The notes under the pieces were generated by a model. The model did no database searches. It was given only the letters and a program-made list of their open reading frames with translations, and had not been told where the DNA came from. Below are positions 20,420-32,483 of a stretch of DNA of 64,000 nucleotides, one piece after another. The stretch is from positions 372,001 through 436,000 of the forward strand of contig WNYE01000021.1 of the NCBI GenBank assembly GCA_021396245.1, in the 5' to 3' direction. The position numbers and the translations under genes were made by a program. The stretch's first letter is position 1, and each line of letters opens with the position of its first letter. The stretch comes from Sporothrix humicola. Lineage: Eukaryota; Ascomycota; Sordariomycetes; Ophiostomatales; Ophiostomataceae.

Positions 20420-20511
20420 CTGGGGGAGAGACAAAAGACGGGTTAGCAAATGCTGTGGGCGAGACAGGTGTACATGGAACAAATGAAGAAGAAGAAAAGG
20501 AAAATGCTTAC
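20420..20511 (-). other. Probable 5' UTR intron
   Basis: Minus-strand donor CAG|GTAAGC at 20511, branch TTTGCTAACCC, pyrimidine tract and acceptor CCCCCAG ending at 20420; 92 nt. It lies 26 nt before the ATG at 20393 of the large membrane-protein gene, so it marks the transcribed leader. Confidence 0.7.
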
Positions 20512-22299
20512 CTGAAGCGGCCTAGAGTGCCCGTGGTGAAATCGACAATTTGTCGGCGAGTTGTCGGAGCGAGGCAAATGGAGCGATCGCAAAAACGTCG
20601 CTTCAACCTTTGGCGAAAACGCGAAAACCCACGTCTAGGACGTAGGGGAAAGGGAGCGGGCGGTGATTTTGATCTCTCGATGAGAAAAAGCCAAGTCGTA
20701 CTGGCTGCCGGATGCGGAGGCGGAAAGAAGAAGAAGATTAGGTCGGGAAGAAGGGGAGAACACAAATGTCGATTGTTTAACGTCAAGAGACGAAGCTGCC
20801 ACTGAATAATGGGGGGTGCCTTGACGAGCCAACTTTGGCTTCGAGAAACAACAGTTGTCCGAAGACGAGAACAGTCGAGTCAAGAAGTGACAATGATGGA
20901 CGTGAGAGGGCGATTGCTTTCGAACAGGCGGTGCAATTAACAGGGAACGATTGAGACGTGAGTCAAAAAAGCTGCGTGTAAATTGTGTGCGGGAACGATG
21001 CGTGAGGAAGAAAGAAGAGAAAGAGGGAGAAAATTTTTCGAGGGCGGGGGACAGAAGATATATCACTAGTGGGCAAAAATTATGTTGCTGTCTGCCTGGT
21101 AGGGCAACAGCGAGCGGTGTGTAGAGTCAGGTCGCTCTTTCCTTCATTGTCGAAAAGATGTCCTGGATGAGGGCTCGTTCCTTCCGTATTAGGAAGTTTC
21201 GACATCGTGAGGTGTTGTATAAAAGTGGGGCCACCGTGCGTGAATGGGTGGGCTGGCAGGCAAGCAGGCAAGCAAACGCACTATACCAAAACAATGGCAG
21301 AATAACAGGAAAATGCAGCTTGCCCTGGACTCTAGAATGCACGGCCCCAAAAATTTCACAGCAGAGGAGCTCCCTAACAGTGGTGGTGGCCTGGACTCGA
21401 AGTGAGGAGGTGAGGAAGCGTAGGGCAGAAGTATTATGGTCGATCCAAAAGGGAAGCGACGAGGTTGGCTACCAGCCGTAGGAGTGCCGGCAGCGAGGAA
21501 GGTGCAGCTCTGCCTGTGAAAGCGTGGCGTGAACGGGCAAGAGCGAAGGAATAGTCAAAAAAGGCCTTGCTGGCTGCAAAAACGCAGCAAAAGTTGGTGA
21601 CTCTCAGTACCGAAGCATTGAGAGCACAAAGTTGAACATTGTGGTTACAGGAAGAGAATTTCTACGAGGAGGAGTACGGTGGTTTGGGCATTGTTCGTTT
21701 TAATAGGAAAAAGGAAAACGAGGTCAAAGAGCGTTTGCAGATAATTGAGACAGAGCTGAGTGAATGCAGCGTTTGCCGACAATGCAAACAAAACAATAGT
21801 AAATATCGCTGAGATGAAGCACACAATGTATCAATTGGATAGCAGCTCTGATAGCTATCAGTTGGCAGTAAATGCCATAAGTACAGTGTCAAATTGGATA
21901 AAATCTTCAAAAAAGGGATGTGGTGAGCTCACTTGCAAGGCATCTCGAGAATTAGTAAACTGGGTATCGTGAGACAGTGAGACGGAAGGGGAGATTTTCA
22001 ATGACATGACGCAAAATCGAGTCCATCTTACTTTTTTATGTATTTTGTGCCATTCTACAGTGTTTAGGGAAAGCACAGAGACTTGTGCTGCAGCCAAGTC
22101 ATCAATCACGGGTCAAAATGCAAAACGGAAAAAAGGGCTCAATAAGACAATGCATCATTAAAACATAAAGCAGACGTAGAACGTGACTAAAACCAACGCC
22201 AAACTAGAAATCAAATCCCATATCCCGCCCAGGCCGCTGTGGCCGTCCTATCCCACCAGCTCCGCCCATGCCAGTCCAATTATTTCCTCCGTATCTATC
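20512..22299. other. Intergenic region
   Basis: Holds the promoter of the large membrane-protein gene (right of 20512) and the 3' flank of SPC105 (left of 22300). A perfect 14-bp palindrome, CTGATAGCTATCAG, lies at 21848-21861. No other gene or RNA could be supported. Confidence 0.5.
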
Positions 22300-25200
22300 T
22301 CATGCAGCCAGCTTGCGGCCTCGCACAAGCAGCTTTGCCTTGAGCTCTTCCACCATGTCCACCCAAAAATAGCCAGGAGCGAGCTTGCCCTTGTTCTTCT
22401 TGGCCGCCGCTGCAGCTGCCGCGCCCGTCGGCACACGCTTGCCGATCCGCGCAGCAAGGAACTCGCACATCTTGGCCGCATTGAACGGCTCGCCGTAGAC
22501 GACGCGGGCCTCGGACGAGACGGCAATGCGCAGACCGCGCGGGGCCTTTTTGCTCTGATGAGAGCTGTCATCGACGACGCCACAGCCCAGGCTGCGCAGG
22601 TGCAGCGTGACCTCGACCTTGGTGCGCAGAGGCGCCAGCAGGAGGGTAACGGCGACGGCAATTGACGTGTCGGACGTCTTTGTTGTTGTCGTGGGGAACG
22701 TCAGGTTCAGATGGCGGATCTGATTGGCCGCCTGCTTGGCTGTGTCCCAGCTCGCACGGACCACCTTGAGCAGCTTGCCAGGGTGTGTCTCGGCCTGCTT
22801 GAGCCCACGAACATGGTCGCGGATGCACTGCAGGAAGAACTCTGTCTCGGGCGTGCAAGGCTGCGGGTCGCGTGTGCGAGTGTGGCCAATGTACCACAGA
22901 TCAATCTGCGCGTTCTTGTGCGAGCCGGGGCGGAAGGCCGCGACGTCAAAGACGAGCTCAATCTCGCGGCGGTAGGCCATCGACAGTGTTGTGCCTTGGG
23001 CGCCGGTGACAGCCCAGCCGCTCTTCTTCTCGAGAGCGTCGACCTGCGTCTTGAGCGACGAGATCTCCTGGTGGCTCCAACTGCGGCGCTCCTCCTGGAT
23101 GCGCTTGGCCTCTTCGAGTTCCTTGAGGTACTGCTCACGCTCCGTCTTCATGGCCGCCACGCGTGCCTTGCTCTCCTTCATCTCCGTCTCGAGCCGCTCC
23201 GTCTCGCTCCTGTGGTTCTCGATGGTCTCAGTCAGGCGGCCCTTTTGGACGCGGGCTGCAATCAGAGCTTCTTGGTCATCACCGCCCAGCTGGGCTGCAA
23301 ATGCTTCGAGTTGGACCCGCTCCTTCTCCAAAGCCTCGTACTCGGCAAGAAGAGCCGGGTAGACGGCATCGACCTTTTCGCGGCGCTGCTGGAGTACATC
23401 CTTGTCCTTTTCCAGGTCGCGGAGCACCTTGAGCATGCCCTCCTGTAGACCCTCGTGCAGCTTGGTGCGCCATTCGTACCACTGCTTCTTGCTCTGCAAG
23501 CGTGCAAAGATCTTGATGTTCTTGAACTGGTTGTCCATCTGCGCACGCATCTCGGGCGTGGCAGCCGTGTACTCGCGGAAGATGGGCGGGTTGTCTTCGT
23601 AGGTCTCGGTCTCAATCTCACGCATGATCGAGCGGCCCTCTTCAATATAGTTCTTGAGCTCGCGGCACGCATGCTGGTACATTTCCAAAAGAGGCACTTT
23701 ACACACCGTAGTCACCAGTGACTCAATCTCGGGATCCTTGGGCTTGCCGTTTTCGTCGGTCGAGAGACGGCTGTTGTTGCCGTTGTCCTTGTTAAAGGCA
23801 CCTGGGCCTTCAGTCGCCCGCCGCTTGGTCGTCTCCAACTCCATGAAGTGAATGTTGGCGAGCTTGAGGAAGTCCTGCAGGTGAATACGCTCAGCGTCGT
23901 CCTCGTCCTCGTCCTCGGCCTCAGCGCCATTGTTGTTGTCGTCGTCCAAGTTAACCTCGCGAGAGCTGAAGTCTTCCTTGGACGAGTCCGTCTCGCCACC
24001 TCGACGAGGCGTAGTGCTCTGCTGATGGCCATCAAAGGGAAGCGGCGTGGTCGAGGGGCTTCTGCGGGAGCGAGAAGAGCGGCCAATGGTCTCCATCATC
24101 GATGGCGGCTGCTGCAGCCGGACGTTCTTAACCGGGCTGGGCTCGGGGCCCTTGAGCCGCTTGACAAAGTTCTGGCTGTCGATATCGCCGTCGTCAATAT
24201 CGTCGTCATCCAGCTCGAGGGGACGCTTGCCGAGAAGGCCCTTGGCACTGCCGACGTGCAGACTCTTACGGCCCTTGAAGGGGTTCTTCTTGGGCGAGAG
24301 GTCCCGGATGAGGTCCTTGAGGTTCTGGGCGGCCTCCTTGTCGTCGAGCGGGCCAGAGCCTGTTGCCTCGTCGTCAGGCGGTGTACTTTGACGGGATGGC
24401 TCCTCAAATGAAACGGCGGGGCGGTTCTTCTCGGCAGAGCCGACCACAAACTCAGTTGCCGTGTCGACGAGTGACGAGCGACGGCTGAAAATCTCTGTAA
24501 TCTTGGGAGACGAAGGTCCAGCACCAGCATAAGCAGTCTGGCGGCGACGGCCCTGGGGTGTGAGAACAACAGACGGGCCATTGGTGCCAGTCGAGGGGTT
24601 CTGTGTGAAAAGCGATTTGGAGAAAGCCGATGTGCTGGCCTTGGGCGGCGACTTGGGGGTCGTCGACGTTTCAGCCGATGCCGTCTTCCTCTTGGGCGAC
24701 TTGGAGCGGCTGCCAATGAAGCGGACGGGCGAAGATCTCTGGGGCGTTGTCGGCTCGGCAGGCGTCTTGCTCGGCTTGGCGATGGGCTCCGCGTCCTTCT
24801 TTAGTGAAGAAGAAGCGGCCAGCTTGTTTTGGCCTGTCTCGGGCTCGCTACCACGGGCAGGGGTCCGGTGGATGCCCTTGCCAGTAAAAGCAGACAGGCC
24901 AGGGCTTGCCTTGGTTGCCGAGCGAGTGACCGACTTGGGCGGTGAAGACGATTTTCTGCGCGGGCGTGTCGGTGTTTGTGAGTCGTCGACCTTTTCTGTG
25001 TTTGTAACAGGAGCTGGAAGCAATGCAGGTGCGAAAGACTTTCTCCTTGACGGTGACGTAGGCTTGATAATGCCGCCCAGAGCAGTTGTGATTTCCATGC
25101 CCATGGTCACGTCCATATCCATGTCAGCCTCGCCGTTGTCATCCTCGTCCTCGTTCTCGTTGCCGTTATTGTTCTGGGCCGGTGCGTTGTTGCCGCCTGC

Positions 25201-27021
25201 AAAGATCTTGCCGACGCCAACAGTGATGTCCATGGGCACTTCGTCTTCCTCATCTTCGGGGCCCCGAATCGTTTGCCGGCGGCTCAGACGACGCGATATT
25301 TTGGCGCCAAAAGACTGCCGCCCAAGAACACCACCCAGGACGGATGTCAGCTCCATCGACATGTCCTCGAGGCCGTCGTTATCGACCGATTCCGAGTCGT
25401 TGTCTTGCGCGGGGCGGATGGCGCCAATGCCCATGGTCAGCTCCATTGGCTCCTCGCCAGCATCGGTGTCGTCGGGCATGATCATGGGGCTGCTAGCCAG
25501 AGACTCGGTGTCTGCTGTCGGCGGAGGGAGAATGATACCGCCATAAGCGCGTGTGACGTCCATGGACATTTCGTCCTCCTGGCGACCCTTGATAATGCCA
25601 CCCATGGGCCGAGTCATCTCCATGTCCATATCCACATCCATATCCATCGACATGGCCGTGTCCTCATCCCTTTCGCTCTGAGGCGACTGGGTGGTTTGCT
25701 GGATAGGAGCAGGAGCGCTCGAGGGAGCATTGTTGGCGGCCTTCTTGCCCCAGCCCACAAAGCCCTGGATGACTTCTTCATCTTCGTCGAGTGGCCGTTG
25801 GCGGCGTGTCTCATCAGCCTGCGCACCAGCATGTTCCGTTGCCAAGCGCAGTGCCTCGTCAACGTCGGTCGTGGACTCGATTGGCGACATGGACTCTTGC
25901 ATAGAGATGGACGAAAGAATGGACATAACAGAGGCCGATGTCATCTCATCTGCGTCGACAGTGACCATGGTTGCGCCGTCACCTTCGTCCGAGTCGCCAG
26001 CTTCCGAGTCTGAGTTGGAGGCCACATCTTCGTCTTCCATCTCGTCGCCATCATCGTCCTCTTCCACTTCGTCTCCGCCGTCCGAATCGTAGACTGTCGA
26101 TGTGATTGTGTTGTCGTCGCCGCCCGCCATCGGATCCTGGAAGCCCATGCCTGTTGAGCTCCTCCGGTGCTTGGCCTGGTGCATTTCTCTCTGGTTCTCG
26201 GGCGACTCAACTACCTCGGCATCTTCCACCTGTTCAGGCGGTGTCGACGGTGGGTCAGAAGGCCCTTGCAACTCACGGTCCAAATCATGGTCGAACTGTG
26301 TCTGTGGTGGGTTTGGCGGCGCTGGCGAAGGTGCGGCGACCGAGGACGCGCGACGGTCTGTCGATGTGGTCGATTCTTGGGGGTAGTCGATCTCGTGGAA
26401 GGTGTGCAGAGTGGCCTCGGCAGCAAAAGAGACGCGACGGTTGGCCAGAGATTTGCGGCGGGCTTCGCGGTGGTCCTTCACCTCTTTCTCCTTTGCGGCG
26501 CGTTCCCGCTCTTCGCGTTCCCGGGCCGCTGCCTGCTGCTCCTCTTCTGTGCGCAGAGCCACGCGCGTTGTGCTGTTGTCGTCGTTCCGGGTTGGTGAGC
26601 CCTTGCCTTTGCCTTTAGCTTTTGGTTTGAGAGGAGGGATGTCGGGGAGAATGGGCATTGTTGGCTTGAGAATCGAGCGCGGTGGTGGCCGCGACGGGAC
26701 GGCAAGAGACTAGACGTGTGAGTACGGGCTACTTCAAGAGTGACATTCATCATGAGATGGAGCTAGTGGCGCATCACTTACAACACGACGGTTTCCTGAT
26801 GTCGATTTGAGCGCATCGAGGCCGCCGGGCCCCATGCTTTTGCTGCGCAGCTTCTTTCTGCTCGCGGCCGCCGTCGAGGCAAGGCCGCCCGGTGCATTGA
26901 AGTCGTCCATGGCCGTGTTCTCCTTGTCGGTCGCCTTGGAGGGGGAGAAACCGGTCGTCGATTTACGCGTTCGCCGCGTTGGTGGTATAGTTGCCTTTTG
27001 TGAAGGTTGTGAAGTTGCCAT
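22300..27021 (-). CDS. SPC105: Outer-kinetochore scaffold SPC105 / Spc7 / KNL1
   Basis: Exons 26782-27021 and 22300-26709; intron 26710-26781 (GTAAGT...CTAG, 72 nt); 1549 residues. The ATG at 27021 gives MATSQPSQKA. KNL1 is the KMN-network scaffold that recruits PP1 and Bub1/Bub3. Signs are: the fungal N-terminal motif SMGPGGLDALK in exon 1; a PP1-docking SILK (about 92-95) just after the exon junction and RVSF (about 172-175); six MELT-type repeats at about residues 438-627 (for example MELTMGIGAI, MSMELTSVLGGV, MSMDVTRAYGGI); a long disordered, Ser/Pro-rich middle; then coiled coil from about residue 1050 and the C-terminal Spc7 RWD region that binds the Mis12 complex. Length and order match the family. 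Upstream ATGs in the same frame (MTPTFSRS...) were judged leader. Confidence 0.93.
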
Positions 27022-27926
27022 TGCGGGAGACGCGACGCAGTAGTTGTGAAGGGGATTGCGCGCGTAATAGCAGGGTATGTGTGAAAATATTGAGCGAGAA
27101 AAGGTCGGCGTCACAAATTGCAGACGCGACGGGCGAATGTATCGGCAGTGAATTCCACATCGAAATGCGGAGGTTCATTCCAAAAGTCGCGATCCTCGTG
27201 CAAGTGGGGTGCGTGTCTGCGACGAGACCGTGTTTACTGTATGCGCTTCTCTGATTGGCCAGCTATGGTGGAGAATATACATTGAAATGGTGGTTGGCCC
27301 AGCAACGTCGACCCTGACAGGTGGTACCAGCTGGCAGCTGAAGAAATGTGAAGACAAACTCTTTCAGAATACGTCACGGCTGACGAAAGGAAATATCAAA
27401 ATAATTTATTTCGATAAGAAGACTGTTAAATGATCGATTGCAATTTGTTTTATAATTTTCTGATGACATGTGTGGAAGACGTCGTTTTTGTCCTCATTTC
27501 TAAAAATAAATGTTAAAAATATGGCATAAAATACTTAGAAATATAACAGCGGAGAAAACTGCACCGACAGTGACAAAAGTTTTATATATAAATTTCAAGT
27601 AAATTCGCAGGGCAGGAAAAAGCACAGAGAACCACGTAGAAGGATAGAACACGAGTTCAATAGTATATATACGATGATATCCAGGTCTTACAGATAAAAT
27701 AGAAGCAAACGCTAATTGCAGCCGATGAAGCTGAGTTGACAAAGAAAACAGACAGCAAAGTGCCATTGAAATAGACAGATAACCGCACAAGAAGCTAGGC
27801 GGCCAGTCCCGTGGAAAGTATACGGGATTCAGGTGGCCATAGTCCCGAAAATAAAGCCCCTATCAAAAGCTATCAAAAGCGCATAAACCAAAAGAACCAA
27901 AATCAAAGCCAAAGCCCTCCACGACC
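27022..27926. other. Intergenic region
   Basis: Promoter side of SPC105 on the left and 3' flank of the KDEL-receptor gene on the right. It is A/T-rich from 27400 to 27700. A hydrophobic 96-codon minus-strand frame (27500-27790) lacks a good start context and any homology I know; not called. Confidence 0.5.
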
Positions 27927-29364
27927 CTAGTCATCCCACTCGTCGTTCCGTACACCGCCGGTCTCGGCCGTCCCACGCTTCTTGTTGGCGGGTGGCGGCG
28001 CACCGTCTTCATCGTCGTCGTCGTCGGCAGCATCTGCGTATGCCCCATTACGGCCGCGGCCTGTGCTGTCGTCGTCCTCATCGTCATCGTCGCCGAGGGC
28101 ACGTGCCAGATCATCGGGGTCGTGCATCCGTGCATCCGGGTCGACGCTAGCATCCAGGTTGTGGTGGCCGTCGGAGCGCTCTGCCTCAAAGAGGCGCTCG
28201 TGCTCGAGCGTGGTGTCGTCGGCGCTGACGGAAATGCCGCGGGCGCCCCACTTGTTGTTGGACGCAGCACCGCCAGCGCCGCCACGGCCGCCGCCGCGTG
28301 CACCACCAAAAGACCGTCCGCCACTGCCACCCAGAGCGGGCGCGCTCTCCTCGTCGTCGGCGCCGTCGTGGGCGTGGTCAATGTGCTTGCCAAAGATGCG
28401 GCTGAGCAGCCAGCCCTGGCGGATGTCGTCAGCGTCGACGACTCCGCCGTTACGGAGCTTGACGCGCTGGCGGGTCCAGTAGACCCAGGCAAAGTCGAGG
28501 TACAGCAGAGTCTGGATGATGCCAAAGATGACGGAGAGGCCGTTGGGCGGGTCGTCGTTCGGGTCGGCGGCGCGGGCGATCCAGTTCAGGATATAAAAGG
28601 CGCGGTAGGAGCCGAGGGCGAGGAGGTAGAAGGAGTCGATGACAGTCGGGATGGACGTCTGGCGGAGCAGCAGCAGCTGGGGCAGGACGGCGACGGACTC
28701 GAGGATCTCGGAGAAGGACCAGAGCCAGTTGGTGAAGCTCCACATGTACTTCTTGATAAAGATAAGCATGCCGAAGGGCGAGAGAAGCAGTGCGCCGAGG
28801 ACGATGCCGGCGCCCATCTTCCAGGCCAGCTCCAGTTCGCGGGAGCGCGGGTAGACCCAGCGCATGACGACGATGATGTAGAAGGATGTTGTGATGTAGA
28901 AGACCTTGAAGAATATGTTCCATTCGTATGTTTCGTGGAAGAGATCGATGTATCGGGTGACGAAGACAGCCGCGTAGAGGACTTGTGTGATCAGTGAGAC
29001 GCCTGTGAGGGACAAGAGTAGTTAGCAACCTGTGCAGGGTGTGTCCATCGATTTCGTCGAAGCCATTGTCGTTGGCTGTTCACAATATAGCCGCAACCAT
29101 TGTCACCTACCTTCTGCGCTCTTATTGCGGTGGATGGAGAAGATGAGGATGCATTTTGATAACAGATGCAGGCAGTCGCCTGTTATCCGAAAGAACTGCA
29201 GAGGACATACATGTCAGCTAGGGGCCATCCAGGAAGGTATAAGGCATCGTCGCAAGTCGATGCCGTCGTCGGCGCTCGCATCATGTCGTGCGATTCCGAT
29301 AATCGCTCGTCACTTGCGATCGCAGACGGGATGGTGGAGAGGCACTTACATTCCAGGCGGCCAT
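27927..29364 (-). CDS. ERD2: ER lumen protein-retaining receptor (KDEL receptor) with long tail
   Basis: Exons 29350-29364 (15 nt, MAAWN), 29111-29195 and 27927-29002; 391 residues. Introns of 154 and 108 nt carry CTGAC and GCTAAC branch sites. The assembled N-terminus (MAAWNFFRITGDCLHLLSK) and TRYIDLF identify the ERD2 family of seven-helix Golgi/ER receptors that retrieve soluble ER residents bearing HDEL/KDEL-type signals. The family core ends near residue 215 (LLYLDFAWVYWTRQRV); typical ERD2 proteins are about 215-220 residues. Here about 170 more follow: a short segment, a Gly/Arg-rich GGRG patch, and runs of Asp/Glu up to the final DEWDD. Fungi often have a second, divergent ERD2-like copy, and this may be that one. 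The tail is cytosolic by inference. Confidence 0.88.
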
Positions 29365-29705
29365 CTTTGCGATGTTCGGATGCGCGTGTGTGATCGGGTG
29401 TGTATCTATGCAATATGGTACCGCATGTCGTCGAGAGAGGCTCTGGAGGGGTTCGAGGGGTATTGTGATGGGAGGAAGATGAGGAAGAGTCAGGCAAGGT
29501 TGAGGAGCTGCGTCGTGGCCTGGAGCTGGTTAATCGATTGCCTAGTGAGTGGATTGGGGCGTCGTCACTGCTGTCTTCAGCGCGGCCAAGCTCGCGCGTG
29601 GATCCCTATCAGCGATTAGCCAGTGGCCAGCTTCCATTTGCGGCGCTTCCTGTTTCGTATCGCGCCCCACACTAGCTGGCTCAGCCTTTCCAACGGCCTC
29701 GGAGC

Positions 29706-29787
29706 ATACAGTGTGGAGAAAATACACTGTATTTAGCACGGTTACGTACAGTATAAATAATACATACACTGTAATTAACACAGTACG
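29706..29787. repeat. Cluster of TACAGTGT / ACACTGTA inverted repeats
   Basis: ATACAGTGT at 29706-29714 and ACACTGTAT at 29724-29732 form a perfect 9-bp inverted repeat with a 9-base loop. Related half sites follow at 29746-29754 (GTACAGTAT), 29764-29773 (ATACACTGTA) and 29779-29787 (ACACAGTAC). It lies about 340 bp upstream of the KDEL-receptor ATG. It could be a set of dimeric factor sites or a chance A/T-rich palindrome cluster. Confidence 0.55.
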
Positions 29788-32340
29788 CCAACTGCCCACG
29801 ACTTATCATGTCGCGTGCTTCTCGAACAGATGCCAAGACGGGTATGCATGCGTGTAAAAGCTGGAGTTCGCTTGGTGTCATATTTGTCGATTGGATTGTT
29901 GATGGTTTTCCACTTAATATTGAGACCAATTGGGATGCTTGCGCGGTGCAATATTAGCCGATGGCCCAATCCTGTTGCTTGTGAACGCCAGTGCAGGAGA
30001 GACCTGGCCGTGGCTGACCTGGCTTATATGAGCATGGTTGTACTGCATTTCCCTGGAAGGATTTGCTTGCTAATATCGTGCCGTACGGGCATGGCAATAT
30101 CGTGTACTATGGGAGGACCCGACTGTCTGGATATTGGGCAAGATTGTGGACCTTTTATGCTGTGAATGGCATGCCATCTACTAGCATGTCTTGTGTAGAG
30201 TTCGAGAGACAATGGCATGACCCTCTTCATATGGCTTCAAAGCGAGAGACTGGGAGAGTTTTCAATATATCTATTTTTGACGTTCAATGTAGGGACCGTT
30301 GTGACGTAATGTGAGCCGGCTCAATAAGAGGAAGGAGCGATGCTCTGAGAAAATGTACGGGGAAACGACGAATATCGAGTTAAACGAAAAAAGAAAAGCA
30401 CACAGATGACAGGAGATGCGAGTTTCGAAATGCTAACTTATGATCATAGACGAAAATAGATTTAGGACGGAACGGCGTCGATCCCGTGCCAGAACGAGCC
30501 CCAGACGGCCGTGTAGCAAAACAGCAAGGGGCAGAAGACACGCGACATGAGACAGCCGTGGAGGAGAATATGGACGGAGCAGATGCTTGTATGGAGTACT
30601 TGACAAGTGCAAAGGTTGCAGCAACGGCAAACCGGCATACTCGAAGCGAAAGATGGCCGCACAGAGTCCAGAGCGGTTGGGCAAAGGTGGTGGTTGACTG
30701 TGTACATAGGCAAAAGAAATGCAAAACAAGGAGGACTGCAGGAGGCAAGCGAGCAAAACAACGGAGGAAGGCAAGAGTTTGGGAGCACAGAAAGTGCGTC
30801 TGCTCACTGGAGTGTAGTTCTGTTTGAAAAGCAAGTACGAAATAGCGAGAAGTGACACGAAATGCAAAGACATGCAAAAAAAAACATCAAATGAACGGAC
30901 GAACGCACGAACAGTTCAACCACTGGTTGAACCCCTGGAAGGTCTTGGCAACGGGAATCTGTGGATGCACCACAATACGATGCGCCAAAAAAGCTTGGCT
31001 TTTTGATAAAGACGACGTGAATGGGGAATGGAATCAAAAAACGAAAAAGAAAGAAAAGAAAAGGGTGGTCAGATTGCGGGCTCTTTCCCTCTGTCGAACG
31101 GCTTTAGTGACTCTAGGCCAGGAACAGCCACGGAAACAACGACGGACGGGCCCTAGCGGTACATCCGCGCCTGTCACAAGATGGCCAAGGACGACAGACA
31201 TCGTGTCTTTGCTGATCACTCTGTGTGAGGAGGGGAGACATCAGAAAGACGAGAAATGCTTTTCTTCTTCTTCTACTTCTAATCCCACAGCAGTGCATAT
31301 TCTTGAGGGCCTGTATTTCGAGCCTTGAGGCGTTTGCCCTTTATTTGCTCTTTCCCTTTGAGTCTTTGTCGGTTTGCCCCTTCCCGCTATTTCCCACCGA
31401 TGACGCGGCGTGCAGGGTTCTATGCAATGTGAGAAAAGGAACGAAAACAATGTTATATGGCGACATCAGCACAGGTTCTCGATATTACTATGTTGTTTAT
31501 TGTATCTTGCATTTTTGCTTATTTTTTATGATAGCTTGAGAACGCCTCTACTGTAGAATGCAGAGTACGATGGCTTCTGGTCTATGCTTGAAGACCTCCC
31601 TTTATCTGAATCTGGTAACTGCAATTGCCTCAACACGCGACAGTGGCTGGCTCCTGCCGTCACAAAATGCGGCTGCCAAAAAAATGCCCACGCACGCAGT
31701 ACGTCAACACCCACGCACTATCCGCGCACCACTGCACCACCACTGCACCACCAGTGGCATCCCCAGTATCGGGACTCGTCATCACCCCCCCAGCTCGATC
31801 CGCAAATCTACACGAGAGGAGCACACAGGAAGGACCCTCGTGACAAGAGCAGACGAAATGTTCCTTGTGGTTGACAAGGAGTTGCGTCCCGATGTTTCAT
31901 GGCAATATCCTGTCTTGTCCGGTCGTTCTTGCCATTTATTTTCACTATCTTTGCTCTGTCCCTTTTTTGCTGCTCCTTCTCTCGTTTTCATATTCTGCTA
32001 TCCCCTCCTGCCCTGCTTTTTTCCTACTGAGAAGTTCCCCTGACCCATCGCTCCTCCCTGAAGTCCACTTTCGCTTGACGTCCCTTTTCGACCCTGATTT
32101 TTTTCTCTTCTCTTCCCGGACGTCGGAATACTTTGGTTCTTCTTCTTTCGGTATTTTCTTCCCCGGACGAGAAGTACTCTTTGACACTTTTCGTTCGTTT
32201 TGAATTTGCATTTTTTCTCGTCGTCCGTTCTTTTGTTTCCTTCCTTTTCTTCTTTGCCAAGAACCATCTGTTCCTCTCTTCCCTGTTCGCCAAGACTTTT
32301 TTGTTTCTTAATTCTTCACGATATCGTCACTTGGGAAAAG

Positions 32341-32408
32341 CACACGATAAACCGCCTTCTATTCGTCCCCTAAGCACACAATAAACCGCCTTCTATTCGT
32401 CCCCTATT
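32341..32408 (+). repeat. 34-bp tandem duplication in the LicD-gene leader
   Basis: Units 32341-32374 and 32375-32408 differ at only three positions (one inside, two at the end). Both contain ATAAACCGCCTTCTATTCG. The pair ends 75 bp before the ATG of the LicD-family gene, so it lies in its promoter or 5' leader. Confidence 0.85.
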
Positions 32409-32483
32409 GATTATCGCTGCATAACTGCGGCGTAGAGAAACACACTCTGCTCTATACCGGCCTTCACCCATAACCCCTTCACC

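Larger units (their letters stand above)
29365..32483. other. Long intergenic region (3.1 kb)
   Basis: Between two divergent genes. It contains an inverted-repeat cluster (29706-29787) and, at the right end, a CT-rich leader with a 34-bp tandem duplication, both listed separately. Several frames of 60-165 codons are open but overlap one another in conflicting frames and show no protein signature. No tRNA or other RNA gene was recognised. Confidence 0.5.

Noticed and set aside
24560..25546. 328-codon plus-strand frame opposite SPC105
   Set aside because: Antisense of the MELT-repeat and disordered region; the minus frame carries all recognised motifs.
27500..27790. 96-codon hydrophobic minus-strand frame
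   Set aside because: Weak start, A/T-rich DNA where hydrophobic codons arise by chance, and no neighbours or homology to support it.
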